The notes under the pieces are model-generated. The model made no database searches, had not been told where the DNA came from, and saw nothing but the letters and a program-made list of their open reading frames with translations. 64,000 nucleotides of DNA from Taxillus chinensis (Eukaryota; Streptophyta; Magnoliopsida; Santalales; Loranthaceae): assembly GCA_023512835.1 (NCBI GenBank), contig CM042087.1:55996397-56060396 (forward strand). The letters are read 5' to 3'. The translations under genes were made by a program, and so were the position numbers. Positions 11,233-23,989 of this stretch are shown one piece after another. The first letter of the stretch is position 1. Each line of letters opens with the position of its first letter.

Positions 11233-12826
11233 GATTCTTAAGATTCAAGCAAAATCGTCTACGTATATGTGTGTATATATAGAGAGGGGTGAATCGTATA
11301 CTTAAAACTATTTCCTCTAGTTTTAGGAGTAATATGATACTCGGAGGTATTCTACGATGTGGTTCTTGTTTGGGTGGTATTTTAGTGTCTTCTACAAAAT
11401 CAACTTAACAAAGAGGTATGTATGAGAAGTAAAAGACAAAGACACACGGTTTACATGGTTCGATCAATATGATATACTCCACGGTGTTGAGGGTGTACCT
11501 ACACCGAGTCCAATCCACTAAATGCTTTGGATACAATAGGGTCTAGCCCTTGTTACAATAGGATCAATTCTCTTTGCTTATAAATACAAATACAAAGACA
11601 GATTACTTCGATTTTCACTCACCGTGAAGAATCGCTTCAACTGATATGCTCCTGGCATATTTAGCCGTTTGCATTGCTTGACCTTTAACCACTCCTTTTG
11701 CCAAACTCACAATTTGTTCGTTGAATATATGAGGAACGAAGACAAATTAACTCACTATTATCTTGCTTCTAATATTCCTCTCTCTCTCTCTCTCTCTGTA
11801 TATACTTGTATGAACTACTATGCATCTCTCTTGTATTGCACAAGATGCCTTTCTTGTCTTCTCCAAAATGTTCTGACGCCTACATGAAGTAAGGTATATA
11901 CTTGACTTATATAAGTCGGACGGAGTATGAAACCTTTCTGCTAGGATTAGGCATGTTCCATCTTCTGATCTCCATCATTAAAACATGTTAAGCCAGCCTT
12001 AGATATGTCCACGAGTTTTCCAGTGCTTAGTGTGCTAAAGGAAACGTTGTCTGAGCAATAACTTACTTAAACGGCAGCCTTCAGTGCGTTTCGCTCCTTT
12101 GACTAGCCACAACCTCGAAGATGTATGCCTCGTAGCTTCGTTGTTATCTCTCCAGGTACACATGCTACAATCTCCGAGTCTTCACCTTTGAATCTTCGAG
12201 CCTTGTATCTTCGAATTGATCTTCCAATTCTTCGCTGTTATCGGCTTTGAATCTAAGTTAGAATAAGTAATCAACTGACTTTCACTCTACGAGTCTTTGA
12301 GCCAACGACAACCTCATTTTACTTTGGTTAATCATCTGTTCACATCAACATGTCTCTGTTCTTCGCAACGGGTCTCCCAATCTTCGACCACTGCGAGCTT
12401 CGATCCCTACGGGCTTCGACTCTACAACGTTGTCACTCTACACCCAATGGGTCTTCGAGCCTGCAAGTCTTTGAGTCTCCGAGATGTTGCTTTTCACCTG
12501 ATTACAAATTTGGTTTTCGAATCTTCGACCATGTGGATCTATGAGTCCCGACCCTGTGTTCCTTCGGTGATGTTTCTAGCCTGAGGGTCCGATGATCTTC
12601 GACTCGTATATCTTCGAGTCATATGATCTTCGACCTTGTGAGTCTACGAGTCTCCGGATCTTCGACCCGGATCTTTGACTCGTAAGTACATTGTTAGACT
12701 ACCTCTACGAGATCCCTTTAAGAGATCACTCTATGAAGTTATCTAACCCAATACGGATCTTCTACTCGGCGTCCTACCGCTTTCGCATTATGTTGACAAC
12801 AATGACAACTAAAGTACCATGGGAAC
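11233..12826. repeat. Long dispersed repeat, copy 2 (LTR-like)
   Basis: Diverged copy of the repeat at 3134-5020: GAGAGGGGTGAATCG near 11282, TACTCCACGGTGTTGAG near 11475, an extended stretch rich in CTTCGA/GAGTCTTCGA from about 12170 to 12690, and TGTTGACAACAATGAC near the right end. It sits between minisatellite pieces, so it is a second interruption of that array. A reverse-oriented relative may exist around 27580-27720. Termini are approximate. Confidence 0.45.
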
Positions 12827-13505
12827 AATAGAAACTTCATAGAAGGACCCAGAAACCTCTTAGAGCAGGCAAAAATCCGATAATCACATTAGCAGGCTCA
12901 TAATGACATCAGAAACCTCATGGAAGGACCTCGAAACCTCCTGGAGTAGACAAAAACCTCATGATGACGTCAGAAAAGTGTTGATGATGTTATAAATGTC
13001 TTGGCCGGAGCCAAACACTTCCTGGAATAGACAAAAATCTCATGATAATGTTATAAAGCTATTGATGACATCATAAACCTCATAGACTAACCTAGAAACA
13101 TCCTAAAGCGGGCAAAAACCACATGATAACGTTAGAAAGCTACTGATGACGTCATAAACCTCCTAGAGCAGGCCAAAATTTTATGATGATGTCATAAACC
13201 TCCTAGAGCAGAAAAAACCTCATAATGATGCCAAAAAGCTATTGATGACATCATAAACCACCTGAAAGGATCCAAAAACCTCCCGGAACAAGCAAAAATC
13301 TCATGGTGATGTTATCAAGCTAATGATAACGTCATAAACCTCCTGAAGGACTTAAAAACCTCCTGGAGTGAGCAAAAACCTCATGATGATGTCGAAAGTT
13401 TCCAATAACGTTATAAACCTCCCTGGAAAGACCCGGAAACCTCTTGGAGTAGGCAAAAATCTCATGATGACCTCATCAAGCTACCGATAACATCCTACAC
13501 TTTTT
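12827..13505. repeat. 80-bp minisatellite, right segment
   Basis: Imperfect tandem units of about 80 bp, each made of four related ~20-bp modules in fixed order: AAAAACCTCCTGGAGNAGGC, AAAAACCTCATGATGANGTC, a module like AGCTACTGATGACGTC, and ATAAACCTCCTGGAAGGACC. Many units contain GATGACGTCA or a one-base variant. No open reading frame accompanies it. Confidence 0.8.
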
Positions 13506-13615
13506 TCATATTTGACTAAGTTTGACTTGACCATAACGTTTTTGTTTTTTTTCTCGGAATCCAATGCAATCGTGCATTGTTCTCCAACTTTTGAACTCTA
13601 TCATCTGGTGCTAGC

Positions 13616-15549
13616 TGTTACGCCCCAAATTCCAGGGAACCCAAACCAGGAACATGATTTCCGCCTCGCACCCGAAGGGTCAAGGGGTTGGTGACTAGCA
13701 CCAATAGAGACTAGACCGCGGGTCTTGTCTCAATCATACAACCCCGTACGGTCATACATCAAGGGTAATCCTGTACTTTCCCATATATCATGTATACAAT
13801 AAGTCAAACAAACATACGAACATCACATCACAAATAGTATGCAGATACAACTGTCCACGGATCCATGTCCAGGATATCACATAAAACAATACTGTGACTA
13901 TAATACCGTATCATACATCGAGAGTAGGGCGTCCTCCTGGAAGAAAGTTCTCCACTAGTCTCGGGTCACACCCGAAAAAGGTAAACAACAAATAGGGGTG
14001 AGCGACAAGCTCGCAGGGTGACCCCAATACTCCACCTCATGCAAACATACAAGTCTACACTACATGCTCGTGTACTCGTACATCGTGTAGTGTGCACAAT
14101 CATCGGGACTCAACTCGCAAACAAACATTAGGACCCAACCTGCCCACACAGACGGCTTGTCCGTGATCCTTAACAAGATCCCACTCAGGGCACTCAGTCC
14201 TACCACAGTGCTATATGCCCAAACATAGTGCCACACAAGCCGCCATCGCACATATGCCTACCACGGCCACGTATGATATGCCCGGCCACGATGTCACACA
14301 GGCCTGCCATCGGTGCATATGCCTGCCTCGTCAACCACATAGCATCATCTGTGCTTCATGGTGAGAACCCAATTCCTCAAACCAACATACCAACACCAAT
14401 ATGACATTAAGGTTCACCATACTCCCTTTATAACTAAGCCGGCTTCACAAATCGACCATCATTTCTTGACCAAGGAAGGAGATACCCATAGGAGTTGTTT
14501 TCTTGAAATAAAAAAGTCCCGGCATTGGGTCTCCATATCATAATTAAGATAATCTAATTTTTTGGAATTTTTCTCGAGATGTCTAACCCCACTTTCCAAA
14601 ATTCACCTCTACGAAAAACTGGATTTTTCCGAGATTTTACACTAAATCCCTATTTTCACATTTTGAAGGAGTGAGAATTAATTTTTCTAGTATTTTTCTT
14701 TGAATCCGAAAGGGGGTATTTCGTTATTTACATTGTAACTTAAGTTTCTTGCTTAAATGTGTAGATGAGTATAAGTTACAATGTACATAGTCCGATCTAG
14801 TGTAGTCCAGTGTTCAGTTACACTGCCTGAGCTGTGACTCGTAGGCTGCGGAGCGTAGAATCGCAGCCACCTCGAAGACTCAAAGAACTTCGACCTTCGG
14901 ACTACAAACTATAGATCTACAAACTACGAGTCTATGAACTACGGGTTTACGAACTACGAGTCTACGACCCTTCGACCCAACGACCCTGGATCTTCGACCC
15001 TTTGACCTAGAACTTCGGATCTTCGTCATGTCGACCCAATACTCGCCTGGGGTATCGTTCATCATTGTTTTTTGCCTGTTCTTCATCTGGAATCAACCCA
15101 GTAGCCTCCAGACGCTCACGAACACACATTTTACGCAACAGACTACGATATCTACCTAAAAATGCATCTGAAACGCATCTAAATGGCACAGATAACAGCA
15201 GAAATACGCATCAATTCTCATAAATCCAGAAATCTAGATCTAAATCCAGATTTCCATGGTTGACTTCTCAACCCTCATGAAATACACAGTTATACAACCT
15301 CAAAATCACAGAAACATATATCCACACTGATATAAAGCAGTTCTTAACCACAGATCTTATGCTAAACCATTAGATCTAACCCCAAATTGGATTTTCCCCA
15401 AAACCAACCTAGGGTTCATGCTCAATTCTCATAAATCATGATAAAATCGTGCATACCAAAGACAGAATCAAGACAAAAAGTTTAAGGACATCTACCTGGA
15501 GTGATTCTCTGAGCTCCACAAACCCCAATCGCTCCAAATCTCCAAGACA

Positions 15550-15615
<66 letters not shown>

Positions 15616-15988
15616 AACGCACAAACATGATAGCGTAAAGTGAAAGCTCTTTCTTTTCCCGCTATTTATATTTCAAAAGATCATTGACCAATAATTGACT
15701 AATCAATAATTGACCTTCAAGGTCCCGAACTCCAAATTGAGTCAAATTACAACAAAATGCTCAAAATAACGAGCACAACATTAAGCGTATATTATCACAC
15801 TCAAATGATCGCCCAAACGCAAAGTCAATCAATAAACTCTAAAAAGTCAACAATCGGGTCAAATAGGCCCCGACTCTAATCGAGCTCGTACAAGTCAAAA
15901 TGCTCACATCGACGACTACACTACCGTCTAGAGGATTGCATTCCCATAATGGCTATCTCTCAAAACTATATAAATACAAGTCTTTACA
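13616..15988 (-). mobile_element. Solo LTR, copy A of the ~2-kb LTR family
   Basis: A 2373-bp LTR that starts TGTTACGCCCCAAATTCC and ends TCTTTACA, with the perfect 5-bp duplication CTAGC at 13611-13615 and 15989-15993. It is collinear with 44118-46450. The minus strand carries GAAATATAAATAGCGGG (15659-15675), a TATA box in the same relative place as in the other copies, so sense is minus. It includes a CT tract and a stretch of ~15-bp tandem repeats (ACTACGAGTCTACGA type) at about 14880-15010. The intact duplication directly on both sides of one LTR shows it is a solo LTR. Confidence 0.88.
15554..15614. repeat. (CT)n microsatellite
   Basis: Uninterrupted CT tract of about 61 bp within solo LTR A, close downstream of its TATA box in the sense (minus) direction. 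Confidence 0.95.
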
Positions 15989-16027
15989 CTAGCCTTAGGG
16001 CACTTTGGGGTCTTTGTCAAAGAGGTC

Positions 16028-16527
16028 NNNNNNNNNNNNNNNNNNNNNNNNNNNNNNNNNNNNNNNNNNNNNNNNNNNNNNNNNNNNNNNNNNNNNNNNN
16101 NNNNNNNNNNNNNNNNNNNNNNNNNNNNNNNNNNNNNNNNNNNNNNNNNNNNNNNNNNNNNNNNNNNNNNNNNNNNNNNNNNNNNNNNNNNNNNNNNNNN
16201 NNNNNNNNNNNNNNNNNNNNNNNNNNNNNNNNNNNNNNNNNNNNNNNNNNNNNNNNNNNNNNNNNNNNNNNNNNNNNNNNNNNNNNNNNNNNNNNNNNNN
16301 NNNNNNNNNNNNNNNNNNNNNNNNNNNNNNNNNNNNNNNNNNNNNNNNNNNNNNNNNNNNNNNNNNNNNNNNNNNNNNNNNNNNNNNNNNNNNNNNNNNN
16401 NNNNNNNNNNNNNNNNNNNNNNNNNNNNNNNNNNNNNNNNNNNNNNNNNNNNNNNNNNNNNNNNNNNNNNNNNNNNNNNNNNNNNNNNNNNNNNNNNNNN
16501 NNNNNNNNNNNNNNNNNNNNNNNNNNN
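16028..16527. other. Assembly gap (500 N)
   Basis: Exactly 500 N, a conventional scaffold gap size, so the true length is unknown. It begins 35 bases after the target duplication of solo LTR A. Confidence 0.99.
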
Positions 16528-19500
16528 CTCTTTTGGGGCTTCCTTGCTAGGCATGACCACGATCTGACTCGGTCAAAATGTGGTCCCACAGCTGGGATTA
16601 AATATAAACTTATATTTTTATAACCATGTAGGATAATAAGCATTAGTAGTTAACACATGGACGACATCCCGAAAAAAGACTTCTTTCATTTTGATCATTA
16701 ATTAGTTCTTAAAGATAAAATACATAATTAGTTAAACAATGCACTTAATCGCACTTGATTTTGTGGAAAAATGTAAAACTTACAAGCAAAACAATAAGTG
16801 CATATTCGAAGTCTGCTTATATACATAAGTGCATGTGTATCCCCTTTTTTAAAATTTTCAAAAAATAAATAAATTAGTGACAAATACCTCATGTGTTACT
16901 ATATATATATTAATGTTATAAAAAAATCATTTCTTTTTCTCCAATTATCCTTTAAATTTCATAATTTTCTCTCAAATTCCAAACCTCTCCTCCTCTCCCT
17001 CGCCAATAGATATGCCTGTTACCCTCCATTTCCCCACACACTAAAAAGTCACACATAAGCTCTCTTAAAAAGTCAGAGTGATTCAAGATTGCAGTTCTGA
17101 AAAAGGATTGTGATCAAAGAAAAAATTTCTTCTAAAGAAGGAGGAGGCTTTCAAAGTAAGGGTCCAAAATTCTCTCCAAAATTTTCAAGATTTTTATTTT
17201 CTCTCTTTCTTTGCTTTTTTCATTTAATTGCCTAATATAATTAGTAGTTTTATTTTAATTTAAGTTTAAGTTTAATTGTCATTTTTATATTTTAAGTTTT
17301 TTTTAAAAATGTAGACCTTTAGGGTTTTAATTACTTCAAATTAAATTAATGACTAACTTTAAATATATAATCTAGAAATAGGATTGCTCCTTAATAGTAA
17401 GTTTTACTTTAGTTTTAAATTAAACAATAAAAGAGGATAAAAAACTTTATAAAAGAGACAAATCAAGACCAAAAAATTAAAAAAAAATGTGTTAATATAT
17501 TAAATTGGTCCAAGTGACCTCAACGTCGAACAATTAATGTTTACCTCCTAATTGTTTTGACCAAAAATAATGGTGGCAATTTTTTCCCCATAATATCATA
17601 ACATATTTAAAAATCCCAAAAACTAGTTTCAAACTTTTACCACCAAAGACCATGTCTTACCTTCCCAAAATCTTTAAAAGTAAAAACCATGTTTTGAGGG
17701 TGCTTACGCAAATAAGTAAAAAACCAAATGAGATAATTGAGCTCATCGCAAGGATAATTCAAAGACCAAGTAAGTCAAAAAAAAAAAGAGGTAATAGTGA
17801 TCTACGATAGCTAGCGATTTTGTTGGGGACAATATAAAAAGGTCGAGCCATGATCTTACGTTGGGAGTTACTACTTGTTTATACTTTGTCTGTTTTACTT
17901 GCGCTTTATTTATTTTTGTCATATAACTATATATACTTGTATACATACATAACTCTCTAACCATGTTCTATATACTTGGTTAGAGAGGCAAGTAAGCTTA
18001 TAAATCATGTGGAATTGGTTATTTTTATCTACATAGCCCTTTATTACGATGTGGTTTAGAGACAAACAAATAAGATAGGATTTAGAAGTAAAAATTTATT
18101 AAAGGCATTAACCCACATATGTGTGTGCTTCATTTCCATTAATTATGTCATTTTAACGATGTAATTGTTGTTGTCTTTGTACATGTGTGATAATATTAAT
18201 TTTGCCTAATATTTTAACTTAGCACATGTAAATATGTTAATATCTTCATCTTCATATAATCTTAAGTAGCTATGCTCATGTAAGGAACTAGCATATTTCA
18301 TTTACTACATGATTTAAGGTTACATAGACCCATATAGTGCATTTAACATGTAACCTTAGGTTCTACAACATGCATATAGGTGCACATGCACCACCATTTA
18401 GCTTAGGATTGCATGAGATGTGTCCCCATTAGTCTACATGTACACCCTATTTACCCCTTAATTCTCACATAGGGTATATCACCACGTAAGCCTATATAAG
18501 ACATTTGCGCGTTCATTCATCATTTAATGTTAAACACTTAATACGCATAACATGTCAACATCTATCATATAGCTCTAGGTGGCCTATGTGTTTATATCAT
18601 AGCATGCCATATCATCTTTATCTATGCATACATAGGTTACTTGTACTTTAGGTCACATGTCATATGTTGCATGCATACATGCACCTCACAAGCTTACCAT
18701 GCTTTTCCAATCAAATCTATTACAATTAAGACTCGACGTTAGAGACAATTTGATTCAATAACAGAGCATACTAAAAGTTAATTCACTATCTTGGAACAAA
18801 GGAAACAAGAATTTCAAACCCAAATGAAGGCCATGATGGAGATGCTAACCAAAATAGAAATTTAGAAAGAAAGTGTCAACACAAGCATTTAATTCAGCCA
18901 ACATGAATCCCAACTCTTCTAATCAATTTCAATTCACTTTTTTAACTTGAGGGAATGATAAATCTATAATGATAAAACAATTCAAGGAAAGACTAAGGAT
19001 AATAAAAGAGATACAAGCCAATGAGATAACCAATCCCTAGAACTGCATTATACTATCAACAAATTTTAAGATTCATGAATTTGAGAAGTTCAATGGTGTC
19101 TAATTCCTGAATTTTTATTTGACTGTGTATTATAAAAATGGCAGTTTATACAGAAGATGACAAAATTTTTGTCATCACCCGATTTCATCTGGACTCGTAT
19201 ACTTGGACTCTAGGGGACATTTGTGGTCATCACTATGTACTCAAACCTATCCTATGGTAATGAAAAATTTTAAAGTTATTTTAGAGTCGCTACCAACCAG
19301 ATGAGCGGCAATTGGATCACCTAAAGTGTGGTTTGCGTCTATAGTTAGGTTCGAAAGTCAGTTACGTATGGAGAAAGATTAGTACCCTCACATCGCCCAA
19401 AAATTAATAACTATCTTAGAAAAAGAGAGTTTCTACTTGTTTTTGTCTTTATTTCACAAATTACCAATTTACACAAAGATAATAATATAAATTTTCAATC

Positions 19501-20026
19501 TTCCAATACAACAGTTCAATATTTATGTTTTTATTCTTTTTTAGTTTTTTTTATTTATGATATTATTTTAATTTTAAAAAAACACTTGCATTAAAAAAAC
19601 TAAACTCAACAATTATTGATACTACTATTATTAGAGTGATGCTAGGTACAACCGACATTGCTACATCTTTGCGTCCCTTTAAAATAGGCAATATTTTACT
19701 AAAAATAACCAAATTTTAATACAACTCTCTTAGTATAAGGCCTAGCACTAACAGAATGCACAATAATATTTTCAGAGTTCTCAATTGCAATAACTCTAGC
19801 AGCCATATGAATTTTCTCTTAATTAGGCTTAGCAAAGTTTGTTCTCATAATCTTACATGCAATATATCAATTCAACAATACATCAACCTTTTTTTGATAG
19901 GTAATTACAACAACACATTAACAAGCAAAAGAATTAATTGTTGTCAAAGAAAAATGCAAAATTAACTTGCAAAAGAGTTCACGCAAAAAAAAAAAAAGAA
20001 TTACCCTAACATTAAATGAAGGTCCC
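16528..20026. other. Intergenic DNA, possible degraded retroelement pieces
   Basis: Mostly AT-rich with no gene. Around 18780-18870 the plus strand reads ILEQRKQEFQTQMKAMMEMLTKIEI, which resembles a coiled-coil piece of a retrotransposon gag protein, but stops lie on both sides. At 19140-19400 there is an LTR-type fragment like the one at 7541-7860. The rest shows nothing I can identify. Confidence 0.4.
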
Positions 20027-20034
20027 ACTGGTAT

Positions 20035-20562
20035 CAGGGGCGGCTCTAGGAATTTTTGTTAGGGTGTTCAATTGAGTAGCCACAAATAGATAATATTTAA
20101 ATACTACAAACATCAAATGCTAGATATTCATGCATTTTAAAATTTCTAAATTAAAACCCTAATAATTTAAATTCCAATTGAAATTATTGAATAGAACAAT
20201 ATCAAATTACCAATTATCAAAAGGAAGTAAGAGTTGGAATTGAAAAAAAAACTAATGAAGCCGGAGCCAATCGTACCAAAAAGTCTAGAATAGATTGTCT
20301 GAAAAGAGAGGGAGCTAGGGGGGACAGCCACATTAATCAAATGTGAGAGCCAAGAGGTCCAACACACATAACAACTAGTAACAATTTAGATTTCAAATTT
20401 TCCACTAACATATGATAGATAAATCAATTTGTTAAATAATGCCATCTAAATCAATGAAACTCCTTGAAACCATTTTTTCATTATTTAACATATATATATA
20501 TATATATATATAATGCCATCTAAATCAATGAAACTCCTTGAAATCATTTTTTTTCATTATTT

Positions 20563-20610
<48 letters not shown>

Positions 20611-20664
20611 AAGAGATCAGGGTGTGTGACTGCACACCCTGAAGTAAGGGTAGCGCCGACTTTG
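20035..20664. mobile_element. Non-autonomous hAT-type element, 630 bp
   Basis: The left end CAGGGGCGGCTCTAGG is a typical plant hAT terminus. The right end TAGCGCCGACTTTG matches its reverse complement at 10 of 14 positions in register. The 8-bp flanks are ACTGGTAT (20027-20034) and ACTAGTAT (20665-20672), 7 of 8 identical, as expected of hAT duplications. Near the right end is the hairpin AGGGTGTG..CACACCCT. Inside, a ~60-bp segment containing TAAATCAATGAAACTCCTTG is duplicated next to TA microsatellites. It encodes no transposase. Confidence 0.75.
20490..20606. repeat. (TA)n microsatellites separated by a duplicated 60-bp unit
   Basis: Two TA tracts, about 20491-20512 and 20566-20606, lie inside the 630-bp hAT-type element; each ends one copy of its internal duplication, suggesting slippage or unequal exchange at the TA tract. 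Confidence 0.8.
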
Positions 20665-20919
20665 ACTAGTATGAGTCATGTTTTGTGACCTGGAGGAATT
20701 GGTTTAAAGGATGGCCCGTTATTTGCTTCCCTTAGTGCAAAAACACAAGGAAACTTGTTTGGATCCATTTTCAATTCCTTGTTATTTATTCTTTAGCATG
20801 CTTATTTTATTCCAAAGGATGAATAACATGTTGAACTTCCCGTTCAATTGGAGAAACATGGAGTTGGACTGGTTATTTCAGTTTTGTCTCCATTGGATCA
20901 TCAAAGTCGGCTAGAGGCC

Positions 20920-21200
20920 AAAACAACAGATAATGAATTTAGAACAAAAAATAAAATAAAACAAAAGATACAACAATAGTATAAAATAAATCTAGAACAA
21001 AGAAGAAAAAACCTAGAATAAAATAGAAGATGTCACAATACCATAAAAACTACCTTAACTGCTAGAACAACAGATAATAAATTCAGAACAAAAAATATAA
21101 TAGAAGAAAAGATGCAACAGCAGTATAGAATAAATCAAGAACAAAGGGGGAAAAGCTAAAATAAAATAGAAGATGTTGCAATAGCATAAAAACTACCTGA
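20920..21200. repeat. Tandem duplication, period about 143 bp
   Basis: Two adjacent units share AACAACAGATAAT, TAGAACAAAAAAT-like and ATAAAATAGAAGATGT...CATAAAAACTACCT. They lie downstream of the broken hAT transposase gene and may be part of that element. Confidence 0.65.
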
Positions 21201-21837
21201 ACTTGTAGAGAAAACCCATAATAAAAAAATTTACTATAAAGGCGTAACGGGGAAAATAAAAAAATCAACTCTGAAATTAGATCTTACTAGCATAATATGT
21301 AATTATACTTGTCCTCCAAGACAGCAATTGCATGGGAATGCCTTGAGGTCCTCTTTGTGACACCAGCAACCAACGCCTTCGTGTAAAAAAAACAAAATAA
21401 ATGATGTTGACTGCATGCAAAGAAATCTCATGAAAAAAATACAACAAATGCATAATAGGAAAAAAATAAAAATAAACATCATTAATGGAAATAAGCAGAA
21501 AAAAAAACTCAAGCCAAAGAGGCTTCCACAGCCAAGAAATCAGCCTTGCCTTGACAAGCAGACCAGATGTCTCTCATAAGTACTGGAATTATAGATTTTT
21601 TAGAAGGAAAAAAACAAACTTGAAATCTTAAACAGAAATTCCAGTACTAAAATTATATAAATATTTGAAGTCTTCAATAACAAAAAAGTACTAGAATTAC
21701 AAAAAAAATTGCCTTGAAGTCTCAAGTTGTATTCATTATTGGTAAATCCACTTCAAGAAAGGTCTACACAAAATAAATAAAGTAGTTCATACATTAATAA
21801 AATGAATTAACAAAATAAATAATGAAAATACATAAAT

Positions 21838-23942
21838 TTAAATGAAAAGGTACTTTATCATAGATTTTCTCTTGAGGCCATGAAGTGATCCCACCCAATC
21901 TGAACCACATAGGAGCATTTGAACGGTTTCAGTTTTTAATGATGCTTTATGAGGTTCAATAACCTTACCACCACCATTGAAAGTAGCTTCCAAAGTCATT
22001 GTACTTATGGGAACTGCTAAAATATCATTTTCCATTTTAAATAAAATACGATACTTCAGAGCATTGGATTTCCACCATTCTAAAGCATCGAAATTAGCAT
22101 CCATAGTTATTCCATTATCATTCTTTTCAGAAATGTAGACATCCTCTTCAAGATAGATATCCAAATCTGATTTTATGGGCCGAATGATGTCACTACTTCT
22201 AATGTGCTCAAAAAACTTTGATTGACCTTAAGAAATTTTGGAAACTACATCTCCTGTAGTGGCACTTGAGGAAGCAGTAACATTTATTTGAGCAGTTTCT
22301 TGTAATATAGAAGCCTTATGGGCAGAAACATATGATTCAAATAATTCTTTTAAAACTTCTAGAACATTCTCAACATAATAATCACATTTTTCTGAAATAT
22401 AAATGATAGGAAAACAGAATTTGATTAGCTTCATCTTATATCTGGGGTCCAAGACAACAACTATGGACATTAATAAATTGCTTTGACCCCAATACTTTTC
22501 AAACTTTTCATTCATCTTAGTTGTCATTGACCTTATGTACTCATTTTTATCCTCACACTTGATCATCAAAATTTCTTTCATCCTTCATACGTCAGGTAAA
22601 TATAGATTTGCAGTGGGGTAATCATTACCAGATATAACATTAGTTACATCATTAAAAGTTGACAAAATCTGGGTCACATTTTCCACCATTCCCCACTGTT
22701 CTGGACTAACAACACACTGAAATCCTTTCTCAATTCTTTGGTACCTAGGGAACACTTCTTTGAACCGGATTGTTGTGTCTAACATCATATAGGTGTTGTT
22801 CCAACATGTATGGGCATCTAAAATTAGTTTTTTACAACGTATATCCAATCTTTTTACTATATCGGTAAAAACAACCAGCCTGCTTTCAGAAGCCACTATA
22901 AATTTTATGCCCAGCCGAACAACATCTATAATGTCCTTAATTTGTGTAAGACCAGCTTGCACACAAGTTTGTAATATGTGTACAACACCTAACATGAAAC
23001 AACCTACCCCGAATTGGCAAAATGTATTTTAACTCAAAGTCATCTTTTAAATTTGTAATTGTTGAATCATTAGTTGTCGCATTATCAATTATAATTGTAT
23101 GAATTTTACTTTTAATTTCCCAATCACAAAAACAAGCCCTTAATACATCAACAATCACACCACTATAATGTGGAGGAGGTACATTGCAAAAATTTAAAAC
23201 TCTTTTCTGAAGGCACCAAGCAGAATCTACAAAGTGGCAAGTCACCACCATATGACACTCTTTGAGAATGGGTCCACATATTAGTGGTAATGTTTACCTT
23301 GTCAATTAATTTTAAAAGTGCTTTCAGCTTCCTCTTTTCAGTTTGATAAGTGCTTAAGTAGTAATTTTTAATAGTTGCACAACTGAGTTTTTTCCAATGA
23401 GGTGCGCAGACCCTCATGAACTTATTAAAAAGCTCATGCTCCATCATATTAAATGGGTACTCATAAAATAACACCATATGAGAAGCCATTTCCCTAACTT
23501 TGCTCTCTTTATAGGTAAAACCTATCAAACTTTCTGTGCCATCATGTTCCATGGTAGGTTTAAATGATAAAATCTTCTATTTTTAATTACCATTATGCTG
23601 TATAAATTTAGTGCATGTGGTCAAATACCATTTTAGGGTTGAAGTAGTACTAGAATTTCCAACTACAAACATATTGTGACACCAATGACATTGTGATTTT
23701 TTAACCCCGCATATTGTAACTGGATCAAAATCATTCCAAACTGCTGAAGTCTTTTTCCTTTCTCTCTTTACATACAATGGATTATCACTTGTAGCACTAC
23801 TCAAACTCCCACTCCCAATCTCACAAATAGTTGGAGAGGCATTGTTACTAGGCTGATCTAGTGTAGGGTTTATAGAAACAGTATTATCTAATTGGACTTC
23901 TAACCCTTCCACTTCATTAAATTGATTTTCATTCTCCATCAC
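21838..23942 (-). pseudogene. Broken hAT-family transposase (BED finger / RICESLEEPER type)
   Basis: Read on the minus strand, fragments line up in the order of a plant hAT transposase. At 23942-23583 comes a BED-type finger (CHWCHN...LKWYLTTC; the usual histidines before the last cysteine are lost). At 23552-22585 follows the central domain (YEYPFNMMEHELFNKFMR, ITTNMWTHSQ, FHVRCCTHI, LILDAHTCWNNTYMML). At 22581-22228 lies RYKMKLIKFCFP, and at 22227-21838 the C-terminal dimerisation region (LEWWKSNALKYRIL). Breaks: stops between finger and core around 23583-23553, frameshifts near 23250 and 22980, a TGA at 22585 just before RMKEIL, and a TAA at 22228-22230. It cannot make an active enzyme. 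Termini of the parent element were not found with certainty. Confidence 0.88.
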
Positions 23943-23989
23943 TGTTAATGGTAAAATAATCTAAATTAAAATTTGTTTAATAATGTCAA

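Noticed and set aside
15928..16643. Long open frames across the gap
   Set aside because: They consist almost entirely of N and carry no information.
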